Positions 35,717 to 44,937 of a stretch of 64,000 nucleotides of DNA are shown one piece after another; positions within the stretch are counted from its first letter, which is position 1, and each line of letters starts with the position of its first letter. The notes beneath the pieces were generated by a model. It did no database searches, was not told the origin of the DNA, and saw only the letters and a program-made list of their open reading frames with translations. Both the position numbers and the translations under genes were made by a program. The stretch is taken from contig NZ_JAMXHU010000002.1 in NCBI RefSeq assembly GCF_023955645.1, positions 496,001-560,000 on the forward strand, written 5' to 3'. The DNA comes from Ralstonia mojiangensis. GTDB lineage: Bacteria; Pseudomonadota; Gammaproteobacteria; Burkholderiales; Burkholderiaceae.

Positions 35717-35920
35717 GGCTGACAGCGCGTGTAGGCAAAAGCGGGCGAGAGCCGCCAGTATCGCGCCAATCACATGCACTAGACCTACAGCGGCGCCTCC
35801 GTCCATGAAGCCGAGGGCTTTGTCCGTCAATTGGCCTATGTCGGCGTGCGAACCCGGGTACCTATGCTTCGGGGAAACGCGAGTCAACAGACCGCGACAA
35901 CGAAAAACCGGGGGGAAGCC

Positions 35921-37435
35921 ATGGCCGAGCTTTTGATCGCCCAAGCGCAACGCAGCAGCAGCGCCCACGCACAGCCGACACCGGCACCGATCCCACCAGA
36001 GGCCCCACGGCACGCACGCGGCATGCACGGCGCCGCGCTGGTGATGGCCGCCGCGCTGTCGCTGGGGCTTACCGCCTGCGGTGGCGGCGAAGACGCAACG
36101 AACACGACCCCGCCGACGAACAACAACACGCCCGCGCCATCGCCTACGCCGTCACCCACACCGGCGCCTGCGCCTGCCCCGGCAACTTACTCCGTGGGGG
36201 GCACCGTCAGTGGCCTTACCACGGGCAAATCCGTCACGCTACTGGACAACGGCGGCGATGCCGTCGTCGTCAGTGCCAACGGCAGCTTTCACTTTCCGAC
36301 CAAGCTCGCGCAGGGCAAACACTATTCGGCCACCGTGGGCACGCGGCCCTCGGGCGAGAACTGCACTGTCACCAACGGCAGCGGCATTGTGGGTACGAGC
36401 AACGTGACCACCATTGCGGTGGCCTGCGCACCGCGGCCGCTGTTCGGCTACGCGGTCAACTCCAACGACGGCACGATCTCCGCCTTCACGCTGGACCTGA
36501 CCACCGGCATGCCCACTGCCATCGGCGCATCGGTGCCCGTGGGGCAAGGACCGCTTTCACTGACCATCGACCCGGCGGGCAAATACGTCTACGTGGCCAA
36601 CGCCAACGACAACACCGTCACCACGCTCTCCATCAATGCCGATACCGGCTTGCTCACGGTGGTCGGCTCGGCCACGCCCACGGGGTTGCAGCCGTACAGC
36701 ATTGCGCGCACGCCCAACGGCAAGTTCGCATACACGGCCAACTTTGGAGACAACACGCTATCGGCGTTCTCCGTCAACACAGGCACCGGCGCGCTGACCG
36801 CGCTCGCGCCCATCACCGCCGGCGCTAACCCGTACACCGTCACCATCAACAGCGCCGGCACCTTCGCCTACGTGGTGAATGCCAACAGCGGCGCCACGCC
36901 GGGCACGGCCATGGCGTTCGCCGTCAACAACGCCACCGGCGCACTCACGCAGGTGGGCACCACGGTCAACACCGGCAACACGCCGCAGTTCATTGCCGTT
37001 GCGCCCAGCGGCGGCTTTGCCTACGTTGCCAACTCCGCCGACAACACACTGGGCGTGTACAGCATCGACAACACTGGCGCGCTCACCGCTTCGGGCTCGC
37101 CCGTGGCCACCGGCGTCAACCCGTTCTACATCGCCATCGCACCGTCGGGCGGCTTCATGTACGTAGCCAATGTGCTGGACAACACCATCAGCGTTTTCAG
37201 CATCAACCCGGGCAACGGCGCGCTCACACTGGTCGACACCACACCCACCGGCAACGCGCCCGTGACCGTGCTCGTCAACCCCACCGGCACCTTCGCCTAC
37301 GTGGTCAACGCCGTGGACAACAGCGTCAGCGCGTACAGCATCAACAGCACCACCGGCAAGCTGACCGCCGTCGCAAGCGGGTCTGCGGCCACCGGCAACA
37401 TCCCGCGCGGGATGGCGATTGTGGCGGTGCCTTGA
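35921..37435 (+). CDS. YVTN-type beta-propeller (lactonase-like) lipoprotein
   Basis: 504-residue predicted lipoprotein. A long N-terminal region and hydrophobic helix end in the lipobox LTAC (about residue 52), followed by a Thr/Pro/Ala-rich linker of about 35 residues. Seven repeats of the form GKYVYVANANDNTVTT or GGFAYVANSADNTL form a beta-propeller of the PgL/lactonase type. It is likely on the outer-membrane or surface face. A GGGGG ribosome site precedes ATG 35921. Its 3' end and terminator are duplicated at 43959-44192. Confidence 0.85.
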   Translation: MAELLIAQAQRSSSAHAQPTPAPIPPEAPRHARGMHGAALVMAAALSLGLTACGGGEDATNTTPPTNNNTPAPSPTPSPTPAPAPAPATYSVGGTVSGLTTGKSVTLLDNGGDAVVVSANGSFHFPTKLAQGKHYSATVGTRPSGENCTVTNGSGIVGTSNVTTIAVACAPRPLFGYAVNSNDGTISAFTLDLTTGMPTAIGASVPVGQGPLSLTIDPAGKYVYVANANDNTVTTLSINADTGLLTVVGSATPTGLQPYSIARTPNGKFAYTANFGDNTLSAFSVNTGTGALTALAPITAGANPYTVTINSAGTFAYVVNANSGATPGTAMAFAVNNATGALTQVGTTVNTGNTPQFIAVAPSGGFAYVANSADNTLGVYSIDNTGALTASGSPVATGVNPFYIAIAPSGGFMYVANVLDNTISVFSINPGNGALTLVDTTPTGNAPVTVLVNPTGTFAYVVNAVDNSVSAYSINSTTGKLTAVASGSAATGNIPRGMAIVAVP

Positions 37436-37622
37436 GGGTGAGCTGAATCGGTTTGCGCGAATGCAAAGCCCCTCGCCACGGCGAGGGGCTTTTTTGTATT
37501 CCGGCGTTCACCCATCGGGCCCTGCAGTGCCTGAAAGGTGCTATTTCTGCAGTTTATTAACACCTCTTAATCCAGCCCAGGGCGCGATTCCAATACCATC
37601 GCCTAGCCCAGGCCGGCGGCAC
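37388..37622. repeat. Direct repeat, left copy (lactonase 3' end and spacer)
   Basis: About 235 bp from GCCACCGGCAACATCCC to GGCCGGCGGCAC, recurring at 43959-44192 with about 90 percent identity judged by eye. It spans the last 48 bp of the lactonase-like gene, its terminator and the following AT-richer spacer. It brackets the T6SS effector cassette. The 307 bp from 37436 to 37742 holds no gene besides this repeat and terminator. Confidence 0.85.
37465..37496 (+). terminator. Lactonase-like gene terminator
   Basis: AAAGCCCCTCGCC, short loop, GGCGAGGGGCTTTTTT. A strong Rho-independent hairpin 30 bp after the stop codon; duplicated at 44036. Confidence 0.9.
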
Positions 37623-37742
37623 CTCGAATGACGCGTCATTTGAGTGATGCGAGAACACCGGCAGAGCGCGTTCGCGATACCGCTGCCCATCGTGTTGACC
37701 CACTCGACGACATGGGCGCGACGCCGTCCAAGGAACCGTAAC

Positions 37743-38723
37743 GTGGCCAACAGCATCCTCCAGGAACTGGCACAAAGCATGGCGGCACGCCCGAGCCCCC
37801 AACGCATAGCCCTGTCGGATGCCGGCACGCTCCAACACCTGCGGGACCACCTGTTTGCGCAAGTCGACCCGCTGCTAGACGGCCCGCCGCCATTGTCACT
37901 GTGGGTACTGATCAGCCCGCAGATTACGGACCCGCTTGCCAACGCACGACATCGCAACGAAGCCGTGCCGCTACCCATCGAGCCCGACATCATGCGGCCC
38001 GAGCAGCGCCCTTACCTGCTTCCGCTCGGCGACTTCGGCCGCGATGACACGATCGATTTCACGCTCGACCTCGCCTGGGCCGAAGCCACCCGCCATCCTG
38101 ACAGAGAGACGCGCGGCTCATCGGTTTGCGCATGGCTGGTCTTTCCTGCAGAGCAGGCCCGACACGTTGCGCACGATATAGCGATGCAGGCCAGGCACCG
38201 CTGGCCCGGATCACACGCACGCTATCTGCGCCTATGGGATCCGCGCGTATTTGAACTGCTCACCGACGTGGGCGATGCCGAACCGCCGGTGCGATACGCA
38301 CCCAGCACCAACGGCGTGTGGTGGCTGAACCGTGCAGGCGCATTGCAGCGCTACCCAGCGCCGGCAGCGACTACGCCCTTGGCCGACGCAACATGGCCGG
38401 AGACTGCCAAGGCGATGCTGCGCAACAGCGGCACCATCAACGCCGTACTGAACGCATTACAGGACGCCGAACACAACGTCGTGCAGCCTCCATTGGCCGC
38501 CGCCATTCTGTCGTTGGTCGAACGCGCAAGCAGCGCGTGGAGCCTCACCAACGAGCTCGACCGCATCATCTACGCCTTGTACGGCGTTCTGATTTCCCCG
38601 CAGTTCGATCAAGACACCACCGTGCGCGAGGCCATGCTCGCCGCGCGTGCCCAGGGTGACTCACCCATTGCGGCACTCGCCGGCTTCGACGCAGCGTTCT
38701 GGGAGCGACACAGCCATGCCTGA
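37743..38723 (+). CDS. DUF4123-type T6SS effector adaptor
   Basis: 326-residue protein matching the DUF4123 (Tap/TEC/VasW-like) family that loads effectors onto VgrG spikes. Conserved style: an N-terminal segment ending in LWVLISP, a central LLPLGDFG-like region, CAWLVFPAEQARHVAHDI, and RYLRLWDPRVFELLTDV. GTG 37743 has AAGGAA at good spacing. The stop overlaps the start of the effector gene by 8 bp, so the pair is translationally coupled and the effector is almost certainly its cargo. No VgrG or structural T6SS gene is in the window. Confidence 0.8.
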   Translation: MANSILQELAQSMAARPSPQRIALSDAGTLQHLRDHLFAQVDPLLDGPPPLSLWVLISPQITDPLANARHRNEAVPLPIEPDIMRPEQRPYLLPLGDFGRDDTIDFTLDLAWAEATRHPDRETRGSSVCAWLVFPAEQARHVAHDIAMQARHRWPGSHARYLRLWDPRVFELLTDVGDAEPPVRYAPSTNGVWWLNRAGALQRYPAPAATTPLADATWPETAKAMLRNSGTINAVLNALQDAEHNVVQPPLAAAILSLVERASSAWSLTNELDRIIYALYGVLISPQFDQDTTVREAMLAARAQGDSPIAALAGFDAAFWERHSHA

Positions 38724-41700
38724 CCACGCCAAGCTGCAAAAGGCCGTCGCAGCGGCCAAAGAGAACAATCTGCCAGTGCAGCCGCCCAAGTGCCCGAGTT
38801 GCGACAAGTCGGGCCTGACGATGCTTGTGACGCTGTACGCTGCGCTGCCGCCACAGTACTTTCGGCCCGGAGAATCCGATTGGATACAGTTGGCCGACAT
38901 GCTCGATCAGCAGGGCTACCTCGCTGGCCGGCCGTTGCAAGCATCGCAATATGTGCTGCGCCGCATGCGCGCCGGATGGCTCTATGTCTACTATCCGGAA
39001 GACCCCTCGTGGGAAATCTACACCGTGCAGCCCGACGGGCGTATGCAACGCATGGCCCCGGATTTGGCCGGGGCCATGGGCGGTCATCCCGCAACATGCT
39101 CGCGCTTGGCCAACACCCCCGATGCACTGCTGCTCACCATCGCCGAGCCAACGAAGCGCCCTACCGCCTGGATCGGCTTCTCGGACGCTCGCTGGACGAA
39201 GCGCGTGCGTGACAACGTGGCCAAGGACCCAGCCGCCTTCCACATGAAAAAGATCATGCCGAAGAAGGTGTGCGAGTCGACCGTGATGGCCAACATGGGA
39301 CCGTTGAGCCTGATTGGCGATGGCCTACTGAAGAACCAGGTGATGGGATTCCAGCAGCGCGTTGACCGTCGCACCTTGCTGGTGGAGGCTTACAGCCGGC
39401 CCGCACCGTGCACGGAAGCCTCGCTCTTGAACGTCATGAAGCGCAACAACGCTCCGTACAAGATTGAGGGGCTTCTGTTGCCGCTGGAAGATGACATTGG
39501 CATCGCCACGCAGTTGAACTACTACCGCAACTGCGCACTGGCCGACATCATGGGGAATACGGACGGGAAGGGAAAACCGTACACCGATGCCGATCGTGAC
39601 TTGATGGCCACTGCCGGGTTGATTGAGAGCACGCCGTTTGGAAACCAGAAAGGCAAAGTGGAAGCCATGCTGGATACTCAAGCGTACAAAAAATACCTTG
39701 AGAGCTATCACCGATGCGCCGACGCCTCTGCAGATTTCGACAAGCGTTCTGCTGACTACATCGCGTGGATGCAGTTCGTACCGCAGCGGCGGCATCCCGA
39801 ACTGTTCGACCCGAAGGACAAGCAGATGGGCGCCTTGCTCGGCCACTGCGTCGCCAACATGTTTGAAGGGTGCGGAGTCAGCAAAGACGAATTCGATAAA
39901 GTGCTGCTCGCACAGTTGACACTCGACACGGTAAGTGCGCAGCAACTGTTCTGGAGAGGCATTGCCGCCAATCAGGACGATCTCCTGACCTTGCTGTCGC
40001 CACATAAAGGAAAAGTGGGTGAAGGCGCCAAGATGTATGTGGAAGGGCGCGAGCAGATCGCCTTCCTCAGTGAAGTACGTGAGCTAAAGAACGAGGCGGC
40101 ACACCTCAATGCGGAAAGTGCCAAGCGATTGATGCAAGCTGTCGGTGCGCGTGCCCGTCAGTTGCTCAAAGCCAACCCCAAGCTCTACCGTCAGACGTTC
40201 CGGCGCATTCAGGCGGCAGCTTTAACTGCAGAAGACGTGGCCTTCATCCAGGTGCCGGGCAAGGGCGGCGCCTCCGCCCTGATTGCCAGCCTGCGCCGAA
40301 AGCAAGGCGAAGCTGTCGACAAGGGGCTGAGCGTCGGTACCTCAAAGACGCCCTACAACCGACCGTTGCCCGCCGATGCGGTACCGGATGGCATGAAGAG
40401 CCAAGCAGGCGGCAAGATCATGACGAAGGTGCCCAAGACCACCAAGCAGATCGACGAGTATTTTGATGTACTTGGTAAGGAGTGGCGCAAGGGCGAGACG
40501 ATGCCGGCGCAATTCAACAAGATCGCCGAGATTGCGGATGTTACGCACGCACTGCCCGAACATGAAGTCTTCAAGATGAAGGAAGACCTTTCGCTGACGG
40601 GGGCCAAAGTCTACGCCGCCGCGTCAGCAGGACTTGCCGTGCTGCGGATTTTTTCTCTCGCTCAGAGCGTAAACGAGCTTGGCGTCGATATCAGCGAGGC
40701 GCAATCCGGTGACGCCAACTGGAAGCGTTTGACGAAAGACCTGATGGAAGCCAGCGCATCGGCCATTGCGATCTGGCAGGCTGGATATGAACTCAAATAT
40801 GTTGCCGAGCAGATAGCCCATCAGGGCGTTAAGACGGCGGAGTACTACCGACTGTCCGCCATTGCCGGCAGGCTTGTGCTTGCGGTTTCCGTGATCGAAG
40901 GCACCGCAGGCATCTTGGATGGAGCCCAACTGTGGCGAGAGGGCGACCGTGTCGCTGGCGGCCTGAAGATGACTGCGGGTGGCACCAGTGCTGCAAGCGG
41001 CGCCGCCTACTATCTCTACACGCGCATGGTGGCGAAGGCTGCGTTAAGAGGAATGGCAGAGCGCGCCGCCATTACAACCATGGGTGAGGCAGCCGCAGGC
41101 CTGGCTGCTGCGGGCGAAGCAGCCGCGGTGGGGGCGGAGGTGTCGGTTGAGGCTCCTCCGCTTGCCATGTGGATTGGTATAGCTTCTGCAGTCCTGACCG
41201 CGACGTCATGGGGCTTCAGCTACCTCGCGGATCACTTCACTACAAGCCCGTTTGAAAAATGGGCGAGCCGCTCGCTGCTCCGCAAGAATCAAACTTCGGA
41301 TTGGGGAAATGCGTATGCGACAACGCGGCAGCAGCTCGACGCACTGCTGCGCCTGTTTTACTCGGTCAAACTTGAAAAAGCGTCTGCGTTTGGTAACCCA
41401 AACGCCATGAAGATTGAGATCCCGGTGTTTGGCGATGCCACCGAGATGGACATCCAGGTCAAAGCCCCGAAGTCTTCCGGACAAGGTGTGATTGCGAGAT
41501 ACCAACTCAATGGTGCGGGTCGGTCAAAGGCGTCCGCCAAGGAATTCCATCTCGAAAACGTGATTCACTCGCCTGCAGCAGCGCAAGTGCACGCCCAGGC
41601 GAGCCTAGAAGGTGATGGCTTGTCTATCCTGATCTGGATTGGTGAAGGCTCAAGCCTCCAGGCCAATACGATCAAGAACGCGCTCACAGACGCGATCCTC

Positions 41701-41865
41701 CCGGGCGCAGGCGTCTATCGCACCGCCAAAGCATTGATCCAGGGCGTACCTGCTGCCGAAGTGCAGTACTGGCCCAACCGCGCCGCATACAAGGACTTCG
41801 TGGTGGATGGCCGCTCCGCCGATGAGGTAGCAGAAAGCAAGGAAAAGGAGCCTGCCCATGGTTAA
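38716..41865 (+). CDS. VasX-type T6SS pore-forming effector
   Basis: 1049 residues. The N-terminal region matches the VasX/BTH_I2691-type toxin domain: KCPSCDKSGLTML with a CXXC pair (Cys26, Cys29) and YVLRRMRAGWLYVYYP. A long helical middle follows. Hydrophobic helices near 632-650, 715-740 and 815-838 look like the colicin-type pore-forming part, and the C-terminal ~200 residues form a beta-rich tail. VasX disrupts the inner membrane of target cells. It is preceded by its DUF4123 adaptor and followed by membrane proteins, the usual position for immunity genes. Lower GC and more AT-rich third positions than the neighbours suggest transfer. Confidence 0.8.
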   Translation: MPDHAKLQKAVAAAKENNLPVQPPKCPSCDKSGLTMLVTLYAALPPQYFRPGESDWIQLADMLDQQGYLAGRPLQASQYVLRRMRAGWLYVYYPEDPSWEIYTVQPDGRMQRMAPDLAGAMGGHPATCSRLANTPDALLLTIAEPTKRPTAWIGFSDARWTKRVRDNVAKDPAAFHMKKIMPKKVCESTVMANMGPLSLIGDGLLKNQVMGFQQRVDRRTLLVEAYSRPAPCTEASLLNVMKRNNAPYKIEGLLLPLEDDIGIATQLNYYRNCALADIMGNTDGKGKPYTDADRDLMATAGLIESTPFGNQKGKVEAMLDTQAYKKYLESYHRCADASADFDKRSADYIAWMQFVPQRRHPELFDPKDKQMGALLGHCVANMFEGCGVSKDEFDKVLLAQLTLDTVSAQQLFWRGIAANQDDLLTLLSPHKGKVGEGAKMYVEGREQIAFLSEVRELKNEAAHLNAESAKRLMQAVGARARQLLKANPKLYRQTFRRIQAAALTAEDVAFIQVPGKGGASALIASLRRKQGEAVDKGLSVGTSKTPYNRPLPADAVPDGMKSQAGGKIMTKVPKTTKQIDEYFDVLGKEWRKGETMPAQFNKIAEIADVTHALPEHEVFKMKEDLSLTGAKVYAAASAGLAVLRIFSLAQSVNELGVDISEAQSGDANWKRLTKDLMEASASAIAIWQAGYELKYVAEQIAHQGVKTAEYYRLSAIAGRLVLAVSVIEGTAGILDGAQLWREGDRVAGGLKMTAGGTSAASGAAYYLYTRMVAKAALRGMAERAAITTMGEAAAGLAAAGEAAAVGAEVSVEAPPLAMWIGIASAVLTATSWGFSYLADHFTTSPFEKWASRSLLRKNQTSDWGNAYATTRQQLDALLRLFYSVKLEKASAFGNPNAMKIEIPVFGDATEMDIQVKAPKSSGQGVIARYQLNGAGRSKASAKEFHLENVIHSPAAAQVHAQASLEGDGLSILIWIGEGSSLQANTIKNALTDAILPGAGVYRTAKALIQGVPAAEVQYWPNRAAYKDFVVDGRSADEVAESKEKEPAHG

Positions 41866-41873
41866 GAGGTGGC

Positions 41874-43010
41874 ATGCGTAAGCCGTCTGATCTTTCACCG
41901 TACCCTGCTGCTTCTGACGGCTCGCAACCGTTGATGCAGGGCGAACTGCCGCGCCATAGCGATGCCACACCCCAAGCCCCACCGCGCAGCATCGTCAAGC
42001 TTGACTCCCGCTCCATGGTTTGGGCCTACGACGAGATCGCCTCCGACGTCGAAGCACTCAGCGCCTTTATGGCGCTTGCCTTGCTATTCATGCTGGCGTT
42101 CATCGTGCCGGCGTCGATACTCATCATCCTTGACGACAAGCAGCCCTGGTCGGGCCGACTCATCATGGGCGCGATCGCGGCCGTGCTGACTCCGGGCTTT
42201 GTTGCCGGAATCATCTATTTGCTCAAAATCAGCCTATTCAGCCGATACGCCGACCTGCACTTCAACCGAAAGGCGCAGAGCGTGTACACGCAAGAGGGCA
42301 AGATCGCCGTTCGGCTGGACTGGAACCATGTGCGGCCATTTGCGTCAGCCGTGCCCGGGCCGCTCACTATGGGTGCGCTCCCCGCCTGGGCCTTGACGTT
42401 GGTGGAGTTCAGCGCAGGCGCATCGCCGCGGCCGATACAACGCCTGCAGGTGCAAGGCATCCTGCCCGATCGCGATGCGTGCCAGCGCCTCTGGGAGCTC
42501 ATTCGACGATACATGGACGAGGCGCCGGAACAGGTACCTGAACTTGAGGTGGTACGCGGTGGCCGTACGTGGCAGAGCGCACTGCTCGACTTTGGGCCGA
42601 TGCGCGAAGTCAGCCTCGCCGATTCGTCAGAGGAGATGGAAGCCGGTGTCATCGGGCGCTTACGCAAGCGTAACTGGTGGCCAGTCATCGGACCATTTCG
42701 CATCTTCTGGTGGACCGCGTTCTGGCCGGGACCGCTGTCGACGATTCTGTACGAGCGTTTCCGGCGCGAAGCGCTTCTGCCCGCCGCGTGGACGGCAGAG
42801 GAAGCGCCGACAGCTGGAGAAGCGAACCCATACCGCTTCCGAAGCCAAGCCTCCGACGAACGCGCGGGCCGACGGAAGGCAACCTGGATCATCGGTACTG
42901 TGTGCACGGCCTGTATTGCGGTCGGCGCGAGCGTATGGGCATTCGCATTCCACGTTGCTTTTCAGTCATTCTTGGCGGAAATCTGGAGTGAACTCTTTCA
43001 CAAGCTTTAA
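41874..43010 (+). CDS. Membrane protein next to VasX-type effector (DUF6708-like)
   Basis: 378 residues with four hydrophobic segments: LSAFMALALLFMLAFIVPASILIIL, IMGAIAAVLTPGFVAGIIYLL, a weak pair near IFWWTAFWPGPLSTIL and the C-terminal WIIGTVCTACIAVGASVWAF. The middle is cytosolic and resembles DUF6708 proteins that accompany T6SS effectors. A GAGG site lies just before ATG 41874, 8 bp after the effector stop. Role is either effector accessory or immunity; the latter fits the position. Not a known enzyme. Confidence 0.65.
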   Translation: MRKPSDLSPYPAASDGSQPLMQGELPRHSDATPQAPPRSIVKLDSRSMVWAYDEIASDVEALSAFMALALLFMLAFIVPASILIILDDKQPWSGRLIMGAIAAVLTPGFVAGIIYLLKISLFSRYADLHFNRKAQSVYTQEGKIAVRLDWNHVRPFASAVPGPLTMGALPAWALTLVEFSAGASPRPIQRLQVQGILPDRDACQRLWELIRRYMDEAPEQVPELEVVRGGRTWQSALLDFGPMREVSLADSSEEMEAGVIGRLRKRNWWPVIGPFRIFWWTAFWPGPLSTILYERFRREALLPAAWTAEEAPTAGEANPYRFRSQASDERAGRRKATWIIGTVCTACIAVGASVWAFAFHVAFQSFLAEIWSELFHKL

Positions 43011-43031
43011 GAAACTAAGCAACGCAAGACC

Positions 43032-43787
43032 ATGGACGCTCTGTCGACTCCCCCCTCACGCCGCCAGCCTCTGCGCTGGTACGGCGCCCTTGTCGCGCTC
43101 CTGCTCATAACCGGCGGCCTGTGCCTGATGTTCGGCCAGTCGCAAGATATCGGCTGGCTCGAACAATTGGGCTGGCGGCTCAACTACGATACCGTCAGCG
43201 TTGCATTGCTGTGGCTGGGCGGTCTGCTGATGCTGCCGCAACTGGCGTATTCGCTCTGGGTGCATCGCGGGCCGGGCAGGCATGGTGGTCGGCTACAACA
43301 GGTGGGCTTCGTCATCGCCGCGCTGGTTGCCATTGCAGTGCTGTGGATCGCGCCCGAAAGCGTCAGTATCGACAAGTATCAGGGTGGCGACTCCAGCGCC
43401 TATGGCGAGTCCGGTGACAACGAAATGAACCGCTCATCCACGTTCGCACTGTGCAGCCTGCGACACTTACCCGGTGTCTGGATGCATCGCTACTTTGATC
43501 CCGAGCACCAGCAATACGCGCCAGACAGAACACGCCGTACTGTATGGCGAGGCGAACACGGCCTGCTGTCCGGTGTGCAAGACACCTATGAATGGCACGC
43601 CGTTGCACCTGATTACGTGTCGAGCGCGCAAGGTGACACAGCCACGAGCCAACCCGTCGGGTACGAATGTTTGGTGCAGACACAGCGCTATTTTGGGCCG
43701 TTCGTGGTTTCGAATCGAACCTTTGTGAGCGGCTCGGCTGACTTTGCGACCTTTCCGGAATGCAAACCCATCCTACGCCGCCAGTAA
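43032..43787 (+). CDS. Candidate immunity protein (three-TM, intact copy)
   Basis: 251 residues. Three N-terminal hydrophobic helices (WYGALVALLLITGGLCLMF, VALLWLGGLLMLPQLAYSLW, VGFVIAALVAIAVLWI) are followed by a soluble C-terminal domain of about 140 residues containing several Cys and the YECLVQTQRYFGPFVVSNRTF segment. It follows the VasX-type effector cassette by 21 bp. A second, broken copy is at 44222, which argues for retained or duplicated immunity. I know no characterised homologue. Confidence 0.6.
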   Translation: MDALSTPPSRRQPLRWYGALVALLLITGGLCLMFGQSQDIGWLEQLGWRLNYDTVSVALLWLGGLLMLPQLAYSLWVHRGPGRHGGRLQQVGFVIAALVAIAVLWIAPESVSIDKYQGGDSSAYGESGDNEMNRSSTFALCSLRHLPGVWMHRYFDPEHQQYAPDRTRRTVWRGEHGLLSGVQDTYEWHAVAPDYVSSAQGDTATSQPVGYECLVQTQRYFGPFVVSNRTFVSGSADFATFPECKPILRRQ

Positions 43788-43958
43788 CACCCTCCCAAAC
43801 CCCGTCAACTCAGCCGGTCGCCGCCGCGCCTGCAGCGGCCCTGGCATCCAACTAAGCCCGATGCTGTGGATGACCGACGGTAACGAGTTGAACGGCGCGT
43901 CGCGCCCACGCCGCTCCGCGTCCAGTAACCAAGTGACACCGTGCTGCGTCAAGTGCCC

Positions 43959-44192
43959 GCCACCGGCAACATCCCGCGCGGGATGGCGATTGTGGCGGTG
44001 CCTTGAGGGAGAGCTGAATCGGTTTGCATGAATGCAAAGCCCCTCGCCACGGCGAGGGGCTTTTTGTATTCCGGCGTTCACCCATCGGGCCACTCGATGC
44101 CTGAAAACCGCTATCTGTGCGGTTTGTAAACACCTCTTATTCCAGCCCGGTGCGCGATTCCAATACCATCGCCTAGCCTAGGCCGGCGGCAC
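43959..44192. repeat. Direct repeat, right copy
   Basis: Second copy of the 37388-37622 repeat, with a one-base shorter T run and several substitutions (TGCCTGAAAACCGCTATC where the left copy has TGCCTGAAAGGTGCTATT). The copies end at the same point, GGCCGGCGGCAC, after which the sequences diverge into the broken immunity copy. Confidence 0.85.
44036..44066 (+). terminator. Duplicated terminator hairpin
   Basis: AAAGCCCCTCGCC / GGCGAGGGGCTTTTT, the copy of the lactonase terminator inside the right direct repeat. It now follows no intact gene. Confidence 0.75.
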
Positions 44193-44221
44193 TACTTCCA
44201 GGAACACGGCGACACAGCACC

Positions 44222-44859
44222 ATGGATGCGCTTTCCACCCCACCCTCCCGCCAACCCCTGCGCCGGTACAGCGCCGTTGTCGCCCTGCTGCTCATCACCG
44301 GCGGTCTGTGCCTCGCGCTGGGCCAGTCCAAAGACATCGGCTGGCTGGCGGCACTGAACTGGCATCTGGGTTATGACGCTGCGGGCACTGCGTTGCTGTG
44401 GCTGGGCGGGTTGCTGATGCTGCCGCAGTGGCGCTGCTGGTGCTGGCCATCGCGCCGGACAACGTGAGCATTGAGCACGTTCACCCGAGAGACGCTGCAA
44501 CCAACACGAGCGGCGAACCGGAGCCGGTTGGCACCACGCAAGAGACTACGTACGCGTTCCACGGATTCCGGGCCCTGCCCGGCCCCCGCATCGAGCGGAA
44601 TGCGGCTTCCGCACCGGTTGAGTCCGTCGAGGGCAGGCCGAGCCGCGTTGTCTGGCGCGGCGATCACGCCGCCCTGATGGGCACGCTGGACACGTTTGAA
44701 GCCTACGCCCCGGACGATGCCCAAGCTCAAGGGTATGAATGCCTGGTACGGACGCAACGCTACTTCGGCCCGTTTTCGGTACTGCGTCTGTCCAACGTGC
44801 GGGACACGGCAGAGGCGGCCGCCCGGCCGGAATGCAGCCCCCTCGGGCGCGCCCAGTAG
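44222..44859 (+). pseudogene. Broken paralogue of the three-TM candidate immunity protein
   Basis: The first ~70 codons (44222-44430) encode MDALSTPPSRQPLRRY and then LLMLPQ, matching the N-terminus of the intact gene at 43032 with about 70 percent identity. The downstream part continues in another frame (VALLVLAIAPDNVS ... QGYECLVRTQRYFGPFSVLR to 44859), matching the C-terminal half. Relative to the intact copy, about 30 codons containing the third helix are missing at the junction near 44430, leaving the halves out of frame. Function is presumably lost. Confidence 0.75.
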
Positions 44860-44937
44860 CGCCATCCCAGCCGCGGTGGGTGCAGCCGCTGGCCGTGGCC
44901 TTCTTGTTGCGGGCGCACGCGGACGCCCGCAACAAGC

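Larger units (their letters stand above)
43788..44221. other. Spacer holding the duplicated lactonase 3' end
   Basis: 434 bp without an intact gene. The first ~170 bp (43788-43958) have no recognised content. The rest (43959-44192) is the right copy of the direct repeat with a fragment of the lactonase-like coding end, its stop, the terminator and the spacer. No ribosome site or start for a new gene is apparent in the first part. Confidence 0.7.

Noticed and set aside
43773..44093. Minus-strand open reading between the immunity copies as a gene
   Set aside because: It runs across the duplicated terminator and lactonase remnant, has no ribosome site and no family match.
37388..44192. Direct repeats as the ends of an insertion sequence or transposon
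   Set aside because: No transposase, no terminal inverted repeats, and the repeats contain the end of a host gene with its terminator, which points to recombination or duplication instead.
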